In this document: positions 8,387-17,539 of the stretch, in pieces
Layout of the letters: every line of letters starts with the position of its first letter
Numbering within the stretch: the first letter of the stretch is position 1
Assembly: GCA_028821475.1 (NCBI GenBank)
Contig: JAPPGB010000128.1
Coordinates: 1-64,000 of the forward strand
DNA length: 64,000 nucleotides
Direction: 5' to 3'
Origin: Spirochaetaceae bacterium
GTDB lineage: Bacteria; Spirochaetota; Spirochaetia; SZUA-6; Bin103
The notes under the pieces: generated by a model
Database searches by the model: none
Told to the model about the DNA's origin: nothing
What the model saw: only the letters and a program-made list of their open reading frames with translations
Made by a program: the position numbers and the translations under genes

Positions 8387-9511
8387 ATGGCAGAGGAACT
8401 ACCTGGCGATCCAGACCGTGGGGTGTCGGTGGTGGTGCCGACGTTCAGGGAAGCGGCGAACATCGCCCCGCTCGTGCGCCGCGTGCAGGCGGCGCTGGCG
8501 GGCGAGGGAGTCGATTGGGAACTGATATTCGTCGACGACGACTCGCGCGACGGCAGCGAGGCGATTGTCGCCGAGTTGGCGGGGGACACGCCGGTGTACA
8601 TGGAGGTGCGCCGCGACCCGCCGCGCGACCTGTCGTTGTCCGTGATTCACGGCATGCGCATCGCGCGCTACGACCGGCTGGTGGTGATGGACGCTGACCT
8701 GTCGCACCCGCCGGAGCGGATTGGCGCCCTGCTCGCGGCCCTGGGCGGCGGCTGCGACTTCGTGGTGGGCAGCAGGTACGTGGCGGGCGGCGAGATCGAC
8801 GCCCGCTGGGGGCCATTACGCAGGCTCAACTCGCGCGGCGCCACCTTGCTGGCGCTGCCGTTGGTGCGCTGTTCCGATCCCATGTCCGGCTTCTTCGCCA
8901 CCGACCGCCGCCGGCTGCCCGACCTGGATGAGTTGCGGCCCATCGGCTACAAGATCGGCCTGGAGCTGATGGTGCGCGGGCGGCTGCGCGTCAACGAGGT
9001 GCCGATCGGTTTCACCGACCGGGACCGCGGCGAGAGCAAGATGAACTGGCGCCAGCAGCTCAACTACCTGCACCACCTGCACCGCCTGTACCGATACCGG
9101 TACGGCGACGCGGCGCGGCTGATCAGCTTCGGGCTCGTTGGAGCGAGCGGGTTCCTGATCGACGTGGCGTTCTACCTGGCGCTACAGGGCCTGGGCGTTG
9201 AACACCGCATGGCCCGGTTCGTGTCGTTCTGGCCGGCGGTGACCTGGAACTGGCTGGTCAACCGCGCCCTCACCTTCGACGAACGTCCCCGGCAGCCGCA
9301 CGCCCGGCAGTGGACCCGGTTCGCAGCCAGCAGCGTGCTCGGGCTGGGCGTCAACGTCGGCAGCTACACCTTCCTGACCAGCTTCGTGGAGCTGTTCGCG
9401 CGCTACCGCCTGCTGGCGCTGGTGTTCGGCGTCTGCCTCGGCGGCGCAGTCAACTTCCTGATTGCGAACCGCTACGTGTACCGGCGCCCCGCGACCGGAC
9501 GCGGCGGCTGA
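8387..9511 (+). CDS. GT2 glycosyltransferase fused to GtrA membrane domain (DPM-like)
   Basis: 374-residue fusion. Residues 12-225 are a GT-A glycosyltransferase 2 domain of the dolichol/polyprenol-phosphate mannosyltransferase type: VVVPTFREAANI at the nucleotide-binding start, VDDDSRDGS, and metal-binding Asp102-Ala-Asp104 in MDADLSHPPE. Residues 240-370 are a GtrA-like domain with four membrane helices ending NFLIANRYVYRR. The expected reaction is transfer of mannose (or glucose) from a nucleotide sugar to polyprenyl phosphate on the cytoplasmic face. It is the first gene of a plus-strand run of GT-C enzymes that would use such a lipid-linked donor. Confidence 0.9.
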   Translation: MAEELPGDPDRGVSVVVPTFREAANIAPLVRRVQAALAGEGVDWELIFVDDDSRDGSEAIVAELAGDTPVYMEVRRDPPRDLSLSVIHGMRIARYDRLVVMDADLSHPPERIGALLAALGGGCDFVVGSRYVAGGEIDARWGPLRRLNSRGATLLALPLVRCSDPMSGFFATDRRRLPDLDELRPIGYKIGLELMVRGRLRVNEVPIGFTDRDRGESKMNWRQQLNYLHHLHRLYRYRYGDAARLISFGLVGASGFLIDVAFYLALQGLGVEHRMARFVSFWPAVTWNWLVNRALTFDERPRQPHARQWTRFAASSVLGLGVNVGSYTFLTSFVELFARYRLLALVFGVCLGGAVNFLIANRYVYRRPATGRGG

Positions 9512-9549
9512 CCAACGCCGCGCCACTGACGACCATGACGCTGCCGTAG

Positions 9550-11352
9550 ATGGGGCAACCGAACAGGCGGACGGTGCGCCGCTTCTCGACACGCGGCCCG
9601 CGCGCGGCCGCGCCTGGTCCGCGGTCCGGGCGCTCCCCCGGTTCCCGGCCACCCACCCGCCGCGGCGTGCGTTCGGCAGCGCCGGCATCGCGGGTGCCGC
9701 GTCACGAGTGGCCGCGCACCCTGCTCGCAGGCCTGCTGCACGCCGCGGCACCGGACGATCCTCCGTGGAAACTCCTTGCGCCGGTTCTGGCGCTGGCCTT
9801 TGCGGTGCGCGCCGCCGTGGCCCTGGCCGGCGACTTCGTGCTGCACCCGGACGAGATCATGCAGTACCTGGAGCCGGCCCACCGGCTGGCATTCGGCAAC
9901 GGCGTGGTCTACTGGGAGTACTTCTACGGGGCGCGCTCCTGGCTGGTGCCGGGCGCCGTCGCCGGCGCGCGGGGGTTGTTCCACGCGGCCGGCCTCGGCG
10001 AGCCGGCCTGGTACGTCGGCGCCATCAAGCTGCTGTTCTGCGCCGTCTCGCTGGCGATTCCGGCCGGCATGTACAGTTTCGCACGCCGCCACTTCAGCGA
10101 GGCCGCTGCGCGTATGGCCCTGGTTGCCGGCGCCTTCTGGTACGAACTGGCCGGCTTCGCCCACAAGCCGCTCACCGAGTTCGTGGCCACGGCGCCGCTG
10201 CTCGGCCTGCTGGCCCTGTGCGCAAGCCCGTCGCCCGCCCGCCGGCGCGTGGCTTGGCAGGCCGCCGTGCTGGCCGTGCTGGTGGCGGCGATCCGGGTCC
10301 AGTACGCCCCCGTCGCGGTGCTGCTGCTCGGGATCGTGTTCCTGCGCACGCGGCAGAAGGTTCTGCTCACGCTCGTGGCCGCGGCGGCAGTGTGCGTGGT
10401 GGGAGTGTTCGACGCCCTGGCATGGAACGGCGGCCTGTTCCACTCCTACGTCACCAACGTGCGCTTCAACCTGATCCTCGGCGAGATGCGTGCCGCCGAG
10501 AGCCCGGCGTGGCAGTTCCTGTGGTGGCTCGCGCTCGCCGGCGGCGGATTGAGCGTGTTGAGTCTCCCGGCAGCGCTGCGCTGGCCGGCGCGCTACGGGC
10601 TGCTCCTCGGCCTGATCGCCGCGGTGCTGCTGGCCCACTCCGTGCAGGCGCACAAGGAGTACCGCTTCATCTTCGCGGTCATCCCCCTGTGGCTGCTGAT
10701 CGCCGCCGACCTGACCGCGCGCGCCGCCGCGTGGGCCGCGGGACGGCGGGCGGCGCTCGGCGGGGCGAACAGGGTGACGGCCGCCGCCGCCGCCCTGTTT
10801 GCGATCGTTTCGCTGGCCGGAGTAATGAACGCCCTGCCCGCACAGGCCAACGTGTACCGGGCCTGGTCGCAGGAAACCGGGGCTACCGGCTTCCTGCGCG
10901 GACAGGACCCGATCTTTGCCGCCTACCGCTACCTGGCCCGCGCACCGGGCGTCGAGGCGGTGTGGCAGGTGGATCGGCCCTACTACAACACGCCGGGCTA
11001 TTACTACCTGCACCGCGCCATACCGTTCTACGACGCGCACACGGGCCAGGGTATCAACCAGGATCTGGCCACGGTGTCCGCCTCGGTCAGCCACCTGGTG
11101 TCCGAGCTCTCCGGTCTGGCGGTGCCCGGGTACTCGTTGGAACGCACGTTCGGCAGCGTACGCATCCTGCGCCGCACCGCGGACGAGACGCCGGTGCGCC
11201 GGTGGCAGGACTACACTCCGGTGATCGCAGACGATTTCGTGCACGGCATCATGCGGCGGGTGGGCCGCGGCGCCCCGGCACCGCCCGCCAACGCCGGCAT
11301 CCGCTTCGCACCGCCCGGCCATCCGGCCGCGCGCAACGGAGACGGGGGATGA
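9550..11352 (+). CDS. GT22-type (Alg9/PIG-B-like) mannosyltransferase
   Basis: 600-residue multi-pass membrane enzyme of the GT-C fold. The acidic loop HPDEIMQYLEPAH (about residues 97-110) matches the GT22 catalytic loop, and HKEYRF near residue 368 corresponds to the HKExRF hallmark of Alg9/PIG-B-like mannosyltransferases. About 10-12 hydrophobic segments are visible before a soluble C-terminal domain of some 170 residues. It would transfer mannose from polyprenyl-phosphate-mannose, which the gene 38 bp upstream should make. The stop overlaps the next start by 4 bp (ATGA). The N-terminal 60 residues are Arg/Pro-rich and may be over-extended. Its 3' 40% is duplicated at 13202-14083. Confidence 0.88.
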   Translation: MGQPNRRTVRRFSTRGPRAAAPGPRSGRSPGSRPPTRRGVRSAAPASRVPRHEWPRTLLAGLLHAAAPDDPPWKLLAPVLALAFAVRAAVALAGDFVLHPDEIMQYLEPAHRLAFGNGVVYWEYFYGARSWLVPGAVAGARGLFHAAGLGEPAWYVGAIKLLFCAVSLAIPAGMYSFARRHFSEAAARMALVAGAFWYELAGFAHKPLTEFVATAPLLGLLALCASPSPARRRVAWQAAVLAVLVAAIRVQYAPVAVLLLGIVFLRTRQKVLLTLVAAAAVCVVGVFDALAWNGGLFHSYVTNVRFNLILGEMRAAESPAWQFLWWLALAGGGLSVLSLPAALRWPARYGLLLGLIAAVLLAHSVQAHKEYRFIFAVIPLWLLIAADLTARAAAWAAGRRAALGGANRVTAAAAALFAIVSLAGVMNALPAQANVYRAWSQETGATGFLRGQDPIFAAYRYLARAPGVEAVWQVDRPYYNTPGYYYLHRAIPFYDAHTGQGINQDLATVSASVSHLVSELSGLAVPGYSLERTFGSVRILRRTADETPVRRWQDYTPVIADDFVHGIMRRVGRGAPAPPANAGIRFAPPGHPAARNGDGG

Positions 11353-13298
11353 GCGCGGCGTCCCGCTCACCGGGTGCGGCAGCTCCGGCCGAACGACCGC
11401 CGGTGACGGCGCGCCTGCTTGCGCGCGCACGCAACTCGCCGCACACCGTGCTGGCGGCAGCAGTGCTGGCCGCCGCCGCCTACCTCTGCCTGGTGAACCT
11501 GGACTACGCCGCCCTGTGGCATGACGAGGCGCCGACCGCACTGATCGGGCGCAACCTTCTGCAGCAGGGCGACATCACCGGCTGGGACGGCCGCAACCTG
11601 GTGGGCGGAACCAGCGGGCGCACCCTGAACGACGATCTGCGCGACGTGCTGCCGCCGCTGATGTACGCCGTCAGTGCCGTATCCTTCGCCCTGTTCGGGG
11701 TCAGCGAGACCTCCGCGCGCGTCGTGCCCGCCCTGTTCGGCGTCCTGTCGCTGGTCCTGCTGTACCTTCTGCTCCGCCAGCACCTGCGACAACACCCGAG
11801 GCTGATCCTCCTTTGCCTGCTGTTCGCCGCCTGGTCTCCGCAACTGCTCCTGTACTTCCGCCAGTCGCGCTACTACGCATTCATGGCGCTCGCCCTCATA
11901 GCCGCGTTCTCCCTCTACGAAACGTGGTGGCGCAGCGGGCGCGCATGGGCGCTCGGCGGGCTCACGCTGGTGGCGGCGCTGGCGTTCTTCAACCACTACG
12001 CCGGCGGCGCCGCCACGATGCTGGCGATAGCCGCCTGGCACCTGCTGTTCCGGCGGCACGAAACGACGCCTCGGCAGTGGCTGGCGCTGGCAGCCGGCGG
12101 TGGCATCGTGGTCTCGCTCGGTGCGGCATACCTCGGATGGGTGGGGTTGTTGGGCGGCGAGCGCAACGGTTTCGCCGCCTACACCGGCGTGGTCGGCCTG
12201 GATGAGTACCGCGGAACCGTTCCGCCCGTTGTTCTGCGCCTGGCGATCTACGCGCGCGAACTGTTCACCGCGGACTGGGTCTCGTGGCCGGTGCTGCTCT
12301 GGTTCGCGGGAGTGCTTTCGTGGGCCGCCATGGGCGATTTGCGGCGCCCGCGGGCGGCCCGCACCGCGCACGGCGGCGGGCGTCCGGCGCGCTCCCGAGG
12401 CGCCCGGCCTGACGCGGCGGCGAAGCATGGCAAACTCGCGGCGCGCGAGGCGCGGCGTGACGACGTGCCGGCCGCGGCCGTCGGGCGGATCGTGCTTGCC
12501 GGCGCGCTGTTCGCGCTGTTCTCCGCCGCGCTCTCTCCGCAACCGGTGTGGGTATTGGGGGTTGCCGACCTGCGCTACTACATGGGAGCGCTGCCGCTGC
12601 TGCTGCCGATGAAGGGATTGTTCGTGGAGTGGCTGTGGCGGCGATGGCCGATTGCCGGCGGTGCGGCGCTGGCCGTCCTGCTGCTGTCCAGCGCCGGCGC
12701 GTGGCCGTTCAACATCGCCCTGATTCACACCGGCGAGCGGACGCTCGGACTGCACCTGCCGCAATTCGTCCAGGAGATACACCGTCCGTACCGCGATTCC
12801 ATGCGCGTGGTGTCCGAATACCTGCTGCGGTACGCCGAGCAGGACGACCTGGTCTATGTGCCCAGGTTCTCCGACCGCGAAGCGCTGATCTTCACCACCG
12901 GCGATCGCGTACGGTATTGCTGCGTCCTGGACGAGAATACGCCGTTGCCGGCGGCAACGACCGCCAAGCTGGGTCCGCACCTTGCCGCCCGTGGCACCAT
13001 ACCCGACTGGATCGTGCTGTTCGGCAGACCGGACCCCGAGTACATGGCCAGGATCGCTGACCGTTTCGCTGTCGTCGCCCAACCGGACGTGTACCACTAT
13101 CCGACGCAACGCCCGGAGATCAACCTGCACGCCTTCACCCCGTTGCCGGCGAGAGGCCTCGGTGTACACATCCTGCAAAGAAGGGCGGCAAAGGAACTCT
13201 CCTGTGGTGGTTCGCGCTCGCCGGCGGCGGGCTGGGCGCTCTGTGCCTCGTGGCCGCGCTGCGCTGGCCGCGCCGCTACGGCCTGCTCCTCGCACTGA
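11349..13298 (+). CDS. PMT/ArnT-like membrane mannosyltransferase, 3' end rearranged
   Basis: 649-residue GT-C glycosyltransferase resembling PMT_2/ArnT enzymes. The first external loop carries the acidic motif ALWHDEAPTALIGRNLL, and later come LLYFRQSRYYAFM and a run of hydrophobic helices. The start overlaps the upstream GT22 stop (ATGA). The recognisable protein ends near 13195. The last 30-35 residues (from about KELSCGG) are an out-of-frame reading of a GT22 fragment and look unnatural, so the native C-terminus seems to have been replaced when the downstream DNA was rearranged. An interior low-complexity Arg/Ala stretch (about residues 335-370) forms a cytoplasmic loop. Confidence 0.82.
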   Translation: MSAASRSPGAAAPAERPPVTARLLARARNSPHTVLAAAVLAAAAYLCLVNLDYAALWHDEAPTALIGRNLLQQGDITGWDGRNLVGGTSGRTLNDDLRDVLPPLMYAVSAVSFALFGVSETSARVVPALFGVLSLVLLYLLLRQHLRQHPRLILLCLLFAAWSPQLLLYFRQSRYYAFMALALIAAFSLYETWWRSGRAWALGGLTLVAALAFFNHYAGGAATMLAIAAWHLLFRRHETTPRQWLALAAGGGIVVSLGAAYLGWVGLLGGERNGFAAYTGVVGLDEYRGTVPPVVLRLAIYARELFTADWVSWPVLLWFAGVLSWAAMGDLRRPRAARTAHGGGRPARSRGARPDAAAKHGKLAAREARRDDVPAAAVGRIVLAGALFALFSAALSPQPVWVLGVADLRYYMGALPLLLPMKGLFVEWLWRRWPIAGGAALAVLLLSSAGAWPFNIALIHTGERTLGLHLPQFVQEIHRPYRDSMRVVSEYLLRYAEQDDLVYVPRFSDREALIFTTGDRVRYCCVLDENTPLPAATTAKLGPHLAARGTIPDWIVLFGRPDPEYMARIADRFAVVAQPDVYHYPTQRPEINLHAFTPLPARGLGVHILQRRAAKELSCGGSRSPAAGWALCASWPRCAGRAATACSSH

Positions 13299-14083
13299 CG
13301 GTCCTGGTGCTGTTGACGCACTCATTGCCGGCGCACAAGGAGTACCGATTCGTATTCGCGGCCGTCCCGCTGTGGCTGCTGATCGGAGCGGACCTCGGTG
13401 CGCGGGCGGCGGCGTGGGCAGCGGAACGGTCGTCGCGCGTGGCCGCGGGGCGCCGGGCGCTGGCGGCAGCAGGCGCGTTGTTCGCGTGCGTATCCGTGGC
13501 CGGCGTTGTGAAGGCGCTGCCCGCACAGGAGCAGGCGTACCGGCAGTGGTCCGACGAGGCCACGTTGTTCGGTTTCGTGCGCGATCACGACTCGCTGTTC
13601 GCCGCCTACCGCTACCTGGCCCGCGCACCGGGCGTCGAAGCCGTGTGGCAGGTCGACCGGGGTTACTCCTCCGCGCCCGGCTACTACTACCTGCACCGAG
13701 CGGTACCCCTGTACGATGGCTACGTCGGGCGCGGCATCTTCGGGCAGGACCCGGCGAAGATTTCCGCGGCGGTGAGCCACCTGGTGTCCGCGTACCCGGA
13801 CCTGACCGTGCCGGGATACTCGCTGGAGCGGGAGTTCGGCAACGTGCGCATCCTGCGGCGGGACGCCACCGAACCGCCGGTGCGCCAGTGGCGCGAATAC
13901 GCGCCGGTCATCGTCTTCGACGTCGTGCGGCGGGCGATGCGCCGGATCGACACCGACGCTCCGGCGCCGCCGCCGAACGCCGGCATCCGCTTCGCCGCCC
14001 GGCCACGCGGTAGCGCCGCACGCGGAAGACGGGCGATGAGCACGGCGGCACCCGGCCACCGAAAGCGATCAAGGGGACGTTGA
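13202..14083 (+). pseudogene. 5'-truncated second copy of the GT22 mannosyltransferase
   Basis: From LWWFALAGGG at 13202 onward one frame matches the C-terminal 40% of the GT22 enzyme at 9550-11352 almost residue by residue: HKEYRF, FAAYRYLARAPGVEAVWQVD, YYYLHRA, PGYSLERxFGxVRILRR. The first 60%, including the catalytic acidic loop, is missing. Near the end an extra base shifts the frame relative to the intact copy, so the ancestral stop is skipped and the frame runs on to 14083 through a sequence (AMSTAAPG) that resembles the start of the PMT gene. It overlaps the altered 3' end of the PMT gene. Best read as the scar of a deletion within a tandem GT22-PMT duplication. Confidence 0.85.
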
Positions 14084-14090
14084 ACGGGAG

Positions 14091-16679
14091 ATGGCGCGTC
14101 GCAACAACAAGACCCCGCGCGAACCGGCGGCTCGCCCCGCCGCCCGGGGCGTCTCGTCGGCGGCCACGCCGCGCGGCCGGGAGCGGCAGGCGGCGGCGTC
14201 CGCCGCGCGACCGGAGCAGGGTGCCGGCACGTCGCCGGCCGCTGCATCGGGCGTTCCGGCGCCGGCGCGCACAGACCGGTCCGCTCAGGAAACGCCGGCC
14301 GTGCTGGCGATCGCGCTGCTGGTGGCGGTGAGCTACTTTCCGGCGCTGCAGGGCGGCTTCGTGTGGGACGACGTGATTTTCTCCGAGGAGCCGGTAGTCC
14401 ACGCGCCGGACGGCCTGCGCAGCATCTGGTTGTCGCCCGCCGACATCAGGAACGAGGGCCACTACTGGCCGCTGGTGTATACCTCGTTCTGGCTGGAGCA
14501 CAAGGTCTGGGGCCTGAACCCGATCGGCTACCATGCCGTCAACATCCTCCTGCACCTGGTCAACTGCCTGCTGCTGTGGCGCCTGCTCGACCGCCTCTCC
14601 ATTCCCGGAGCCGTGCTGATCGCCGCGGTGTTCGCGGTGCACCCGCTGCACGTCGAGTCGGTGGCCTGGATCATCGAGCGCAAGGACGTGCTGTCCGCCC
14701 TGTTCTACCTCACCGCGGTGCTCACCTGGGTGCGCTTCGACGAGTCGCCGGGGCCGGGCCGCTACGCGCTTGCCCTGGTGCTGTTCGCCGCCGGCCTGCT
14801 GTGCAAGTCGGTGGTGGTTACGCTGCCGGTCGCGCTGCTGACCTGGCACTGGTGGCGGCGCGGGAGGATCACCCCGGTCGACCTGCTGCGCCTGGCGCCG
14901 TTCGTTGCGGTGGGGGTCGCGATCACGCTCGCCGACCTGGCGTTCTACGCTTCGCGTGAGCCGCTGGAGCTGGGCTACTCGCTGGCAGAACGGGCGCTGA
15001 TCGCGGCGCGCGCGCTGTGGTTCTATGCCGGCAAGCTTCTCTGGCCGTTCGACCTGGCGGTGATCTACCCGCTGTGGGAGATCGACACCGGAGACCTGCT
15101 CGCCTGGGCCTACCTGGCGGGTGCGGCGGCGCTGGCGGCGGTGCTGTGGCTGGCGCGCCGCCGGATCGGGCGCGGCCCGCTGGCGGGAGCGCTGCTGTTC
15201 GCGGTGACGCTGGCGCCGGTGCTGGGTTTCATCGACTACGGGTACATGCAGTTCTCGTTCGTTGCCGACCGCTTCCAGTACCTGGCCGGAATCGGCGTGA
15301 TGGCGGTGCTGATCGGCGCTGCCGCGCACGGCTCGCGCAAGCTGCCGGAGGCGGCCCGGATTGTGGCTTCGGGACTGGCGGTGGCGCTGGTGCTCGGGCT
15401 CGCGCTGCTTACCTGGCGGCAGGCCGGAATCTACCGTGACGAGCTCACCCTGTTCAGCCACATCGTGGCGCTCAACCCGCAGGCGCGCGATGCCCACCTC
15501 AACCTCGGCAACGCGCTGATCGAGGCCGGACGCAACGAGGACGGCGTCGCCGCCAGCCGCACCGCCGTCGAGCAGCGCCCCGAATCCGCCGACGCCCACT
15601 CCAACCTCGGCCTCGCGCTGATGAACCTGGAGCGGTTCGAACAGGCGGACGCGGCGTTGCGCCGGGCGCGCGAGCTCGATCCGCAGCACCAGAGCGCGCT
15701 GCAGAACAGCGCCGAGCTGCTCAGGAAGCAGGGCCGTCACGAGGAAGCGGTCGAGACTTACCTCGCGGTGCTGCAGCGCGACGGCCGATACGCACTGGCT
15801 TACGCCGGCCTCGGGGATGCGCTGTTTCAACTGCAGCGCTACGAAGCGGCGATCGAGGCCCTGCAGGCGGCACTCGAGATCGAGCCCGGGTTGCCGTTCG
15901 CGGGCACGCTCAATCTTCTGATGGGCCGGGCGGCGCGCGCCCTGGGGCGGCTCGACAACGCCGAGGCGTACTTCCGCGAGGCGACGGCGATCGAGCCCGA
16001 TGGAGCCGCGGCGCTGCTGGATCTGGCCGGCGTGCTGCGCGCGCAGGGACGCCGCGACGAGGCCGAAGCGGTGTTGAGCCGTGTCCGCGCGTTGCGCCCG
16101 ACCGATCCGGCCAACCTGCAGAACATCGCGGAAGCGCTCCGGAGGGAGCAACGCTACGAGGAGGCGCTGGCCGCCTATCGGGAGGTGCTGGCGATCGCGC
16201 CCGACTTCGCGCTGGCCCATGCCGGCATCGGCGATACGCTGTTCCGCATGCAACGCTTCGATGAGTCGCTCGAGGCAATCAACCGGGCCCTCGCCTTGCA
16301 GCCGGACCTGAAGGTGGCGGGTTCTCTGCACGGCCTCGCCGGGCAAGCCGCACAGCACCTGGACCGCATCGATGAAGCGGTGCACCACTACTCCGAAGCG
16401 ATTCGGATCGACCCCCGCGACTACTCATCGATCGACCGCCTCGCCATGGTCCGGTTCGGCCGGCAGCAGTACGAAGAGGCACGGGCCCTGTATCTGAGCC
16501 TGCTCGAACTCTCCCCTGACGACGCGCAGACCTACTCCAACCTCGGCGCCACGCTGTACTACCTGGGCAGGCGGGAAGAAGCGCTGCGCCACTTCGAGCG
16601 TGCGGTCGAAATCGACCCGGACCTGGAGACGGCCCGCAACGGACTCGAAGCCCTGCGCGCCGGGGCACGCGACCCGTAG
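14091..16679 (+). CDS. TMTC-like TPR mannosyltransferase
   Basis: 862 residues. Residues 1-70 are an Ala/Arg-rich disordered cytoplasmic tail. Residues 75-440 form a GT-C membrane domain with FVWDDVIF near residue 90 and HPLHVESVAWIIERKDVLSA near residue 185, a combination typical of TMTC/DUF1736 proteins. Residues about 455-855 hold roughly a dozen tetratricopeptide repeats (for example AHLNLGNALIEAGRNEDG and TYSNLGATLYYLGRREEAL). In animals TMTC enzymes O-mannosylate cadherins. Bacterial members are uncharacterised, and protein O-mannosylation here is inference. It closes the mannosyltransferase cluster and probably takes its donor from the GT2-GtrA product. Confidence 0.88.
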   Translation: MARRNNKTPREPAARPAARGVSSAATPRGRERQAAASAARPEQGAGTSPAAASGVPAPARTDRSAQETPAVLAIALLVAVSYFPALQGGFVWDDVIFSEEPVVHAPDGLRSIWLSPADIRNEGHYWPLVYTSFWLEHKVWGLNPIGYHAVNILLHLVNCLLLWRLLDRLSIPGAVLIAAVFAVHPLHVESVAWIIERKDVLSALFYLTAVLTWVRFDESPGPGRYALALVLFAAGLLCKSVVVTLPVALLTWHWWRRGRITPVDLLRLAPFVAVGVAITLADLAFYASREPLELGYSLAERALIAARALWFYAGKLLWPFDLAVIYPLWEIDTGDLLAWAYLAGAAALAAVLWLARRRIGRGPLAGALLFAVTLAPVLGFIDYGYMQFSFVADRFQYLAGIGVMAVLIGAAAHGSRKLPEAARIVASGLAVALVLGLALLTWRQAGIYRDELTLFSHIVALNPQARDAHLNLGNALIEAGRNEDGVAASRTAVEQRPESADAHSNLGLALMNLERFEQADAALRRARELDPQHQSALQNSAELLRKQGRHEEAVETYLAVLQRDGRYALAYAGLGDALFQLQRYEAAIEALQAALEIEPGLPFAGTLNLLMGRAARALGRLDNAEAYFREATAIEPDGAAALLDLAGVLRAQGRRDEAEAVLSRVRALRPTDPANLQNIAEALRREQRYEEALAAYREVLAIAPDFALAHAGIGDTLFRMQRFDESLEAINRALALQPDLKVAGSLHGLAGQAAQHLDRIDEAVHHYSEAIRIDPRDYSSIDRLAMVRFGRQQYEEARALYLSLLELSPDDAQTYSNLGATLYYLGRREEALRHFERAVEIDPDLETARNGLEALRAGARDP

Positions 16680-16821
16680 CAGGTCGGTGAACGACGGTAC
16701 GCGGCGAGGCGCTACTGCGCGCGCTACCCCACGGACCGGGCAGGTAGCCGCCGTGTAGCGGCGACGATTCGCGACGCTTGCACCGGTGCAGCACCAAGTT
16801 GTGGTGGATCCGTAGCATGCC

Positions 16822-16851
16822 TTGTCATGGTGCCGCGCGTTGCGCTATCAC
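16822..16851 (+). promoter_or_regulatory. Sigma-70-like promoter for vapBC
   Basis: TTGTCA (16822-16827), 18 bp, TATCAC (16846-16851). Predicted transcription start about 16858, at the start codon itself, which suggests a leaderless antitoxin message. No Shine-Dalgarno sequence is present. Confidence 0.4.
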
Positions 16852-16860
16852 TGTCCTGTG

Positions 16861-17067
16861 ATGACTCGCTTGACCGTGACGATCGATGAGAAGTTGCTTG
16901 GCGAAGCCCAGTCTCTGCTATCCGCGCCGAGCAAACGTGCGACCATTGCTGTCGCTCTGCGCGAATTGGTGCGCGCCCGCAAGCGGCAGGCCGCGCTACT
17001 CCATGCCGGCAACGTGGAACTTGACATCGACCAGGAGACGCTCCGCCAGTACCGCGCACAGCAGTGA
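16861..17067 (+). CDS. vapB: VapB-type antitoxin
   Basis: 68 residues. The N-terminal MTRLTVTIDEKLLGEAQSLL is a ribbon-helix-helix-like DNA-binding segment of the DUF2191/VapB type. The middle and C-terminal part (ELVRARKRQAALLHA, DIDQETLRQYRAQ) would wrap the toxin. An in-frame GTG lies three bases upstream and could also start it. The stop overlaps the toxin start (GTGA), the usual arrangement for a co-translated toxin-antitoxin pair. The complex is expected to repress the promoter just upstream. Confidence 0.85.
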   Translation: MTRLTVTIDEKLLGEAQSLLSAPSKRATIAVALRELVRARKRQAALLHAGNVELDIDQETLRQYRAQQ

Positions 17068-17462
17068 TTCTCGTCGACAGCTCCGTGTGGATCGAGTACT
17101 ACCGGGCAAAGGGTGACGCCCGCTACAAGCGCTGGGTGGCCGAGGCTATCCGGCAGGATCAAGCAGCGGTGAATGCGGTCGTCGCGGCCGAGATCCTTAC
17201 CTTTACCCGCGACCGCGGGCAGTATGAAACGGTCGCGGCGGACTTCTCAGCCTTTCACTGGACGGCAGTGGACCGTACTGTTGGTCTGCGAGCGTCCGAC
17301 TTGGGGTTTCGCTTGCGCCGCAACGGTGTCACGGTGCCGGCAACCGACCTGCTCATCTTTGCCAGCGCGCTGGAAGCCGGGGCGGAACTCATGCACCATG
17401 ACGGCCACTTTGCAAGCATCGCCAAGTTAGCCCCACTCTCACTCCGTTCTCAGATCTTGTGA
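17064..17462 (+). CDS. vapC: VapC-type PIN-domain toxin RNase
   Basis: 132-residue PIN-domain ribonuclease. The four acidic residues that bind Mg are visible as Asp5 (LVDSSVWIEY), Glu43 (VVAAEIL), Asp95 (VPATDLLI) and Asp113 (HHDGHF). All are intact, so the toxin is probably active and cleaves a tRNA or other structured RNA when the antitoxin is degraded. It starts with GTG overlapping the antitoxin stop by 4 bp. It separates the mannosyltransferase cluster from the PhyH-sulfatase pair. Confidence 0.9.
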   Translation: MILVDSSVWIEYYRAKGDARYKRWVAEAIRQDQAAVNAVVAAEILTFTRDRGQYETVAADFSAFHWTAVDRTVGLRASDLGFRLRRNGVTVPATDLLIFASALEAGAELMHHDGHFASIAKLAPLSLRSQIL

Positions 17463-17539
17463 CCGGTACCCGTTCGCGCTCTCCGCGCTCACTTCGGGTC
17501 GACGGCGGGCGGCGGGCTCGGCTACACTCGGCGCCTGAC

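Noticed and set aside
9462-11348. Long 5' extension of the PMT-like gene frame
   Set aside because: Overlaps the GT22 gene in another frame and is Arg/Ala/Gly-rich; the true start is ATG 11349 at the ATGA overlap.
13908-16388. 826-codon minus-strand open frame across the TMTC-like gene
   Set aside because: Antisense shadow of TPR codons; low-complexity Arg/Gln/His composition.
17459-17539. 27-codon N-terminal extension of the PhyH protein
   Set aside because: Arg/Ser-rich, overlaps the vapC stop and is absent from the PhyH fold; ATG 17540 fits better.
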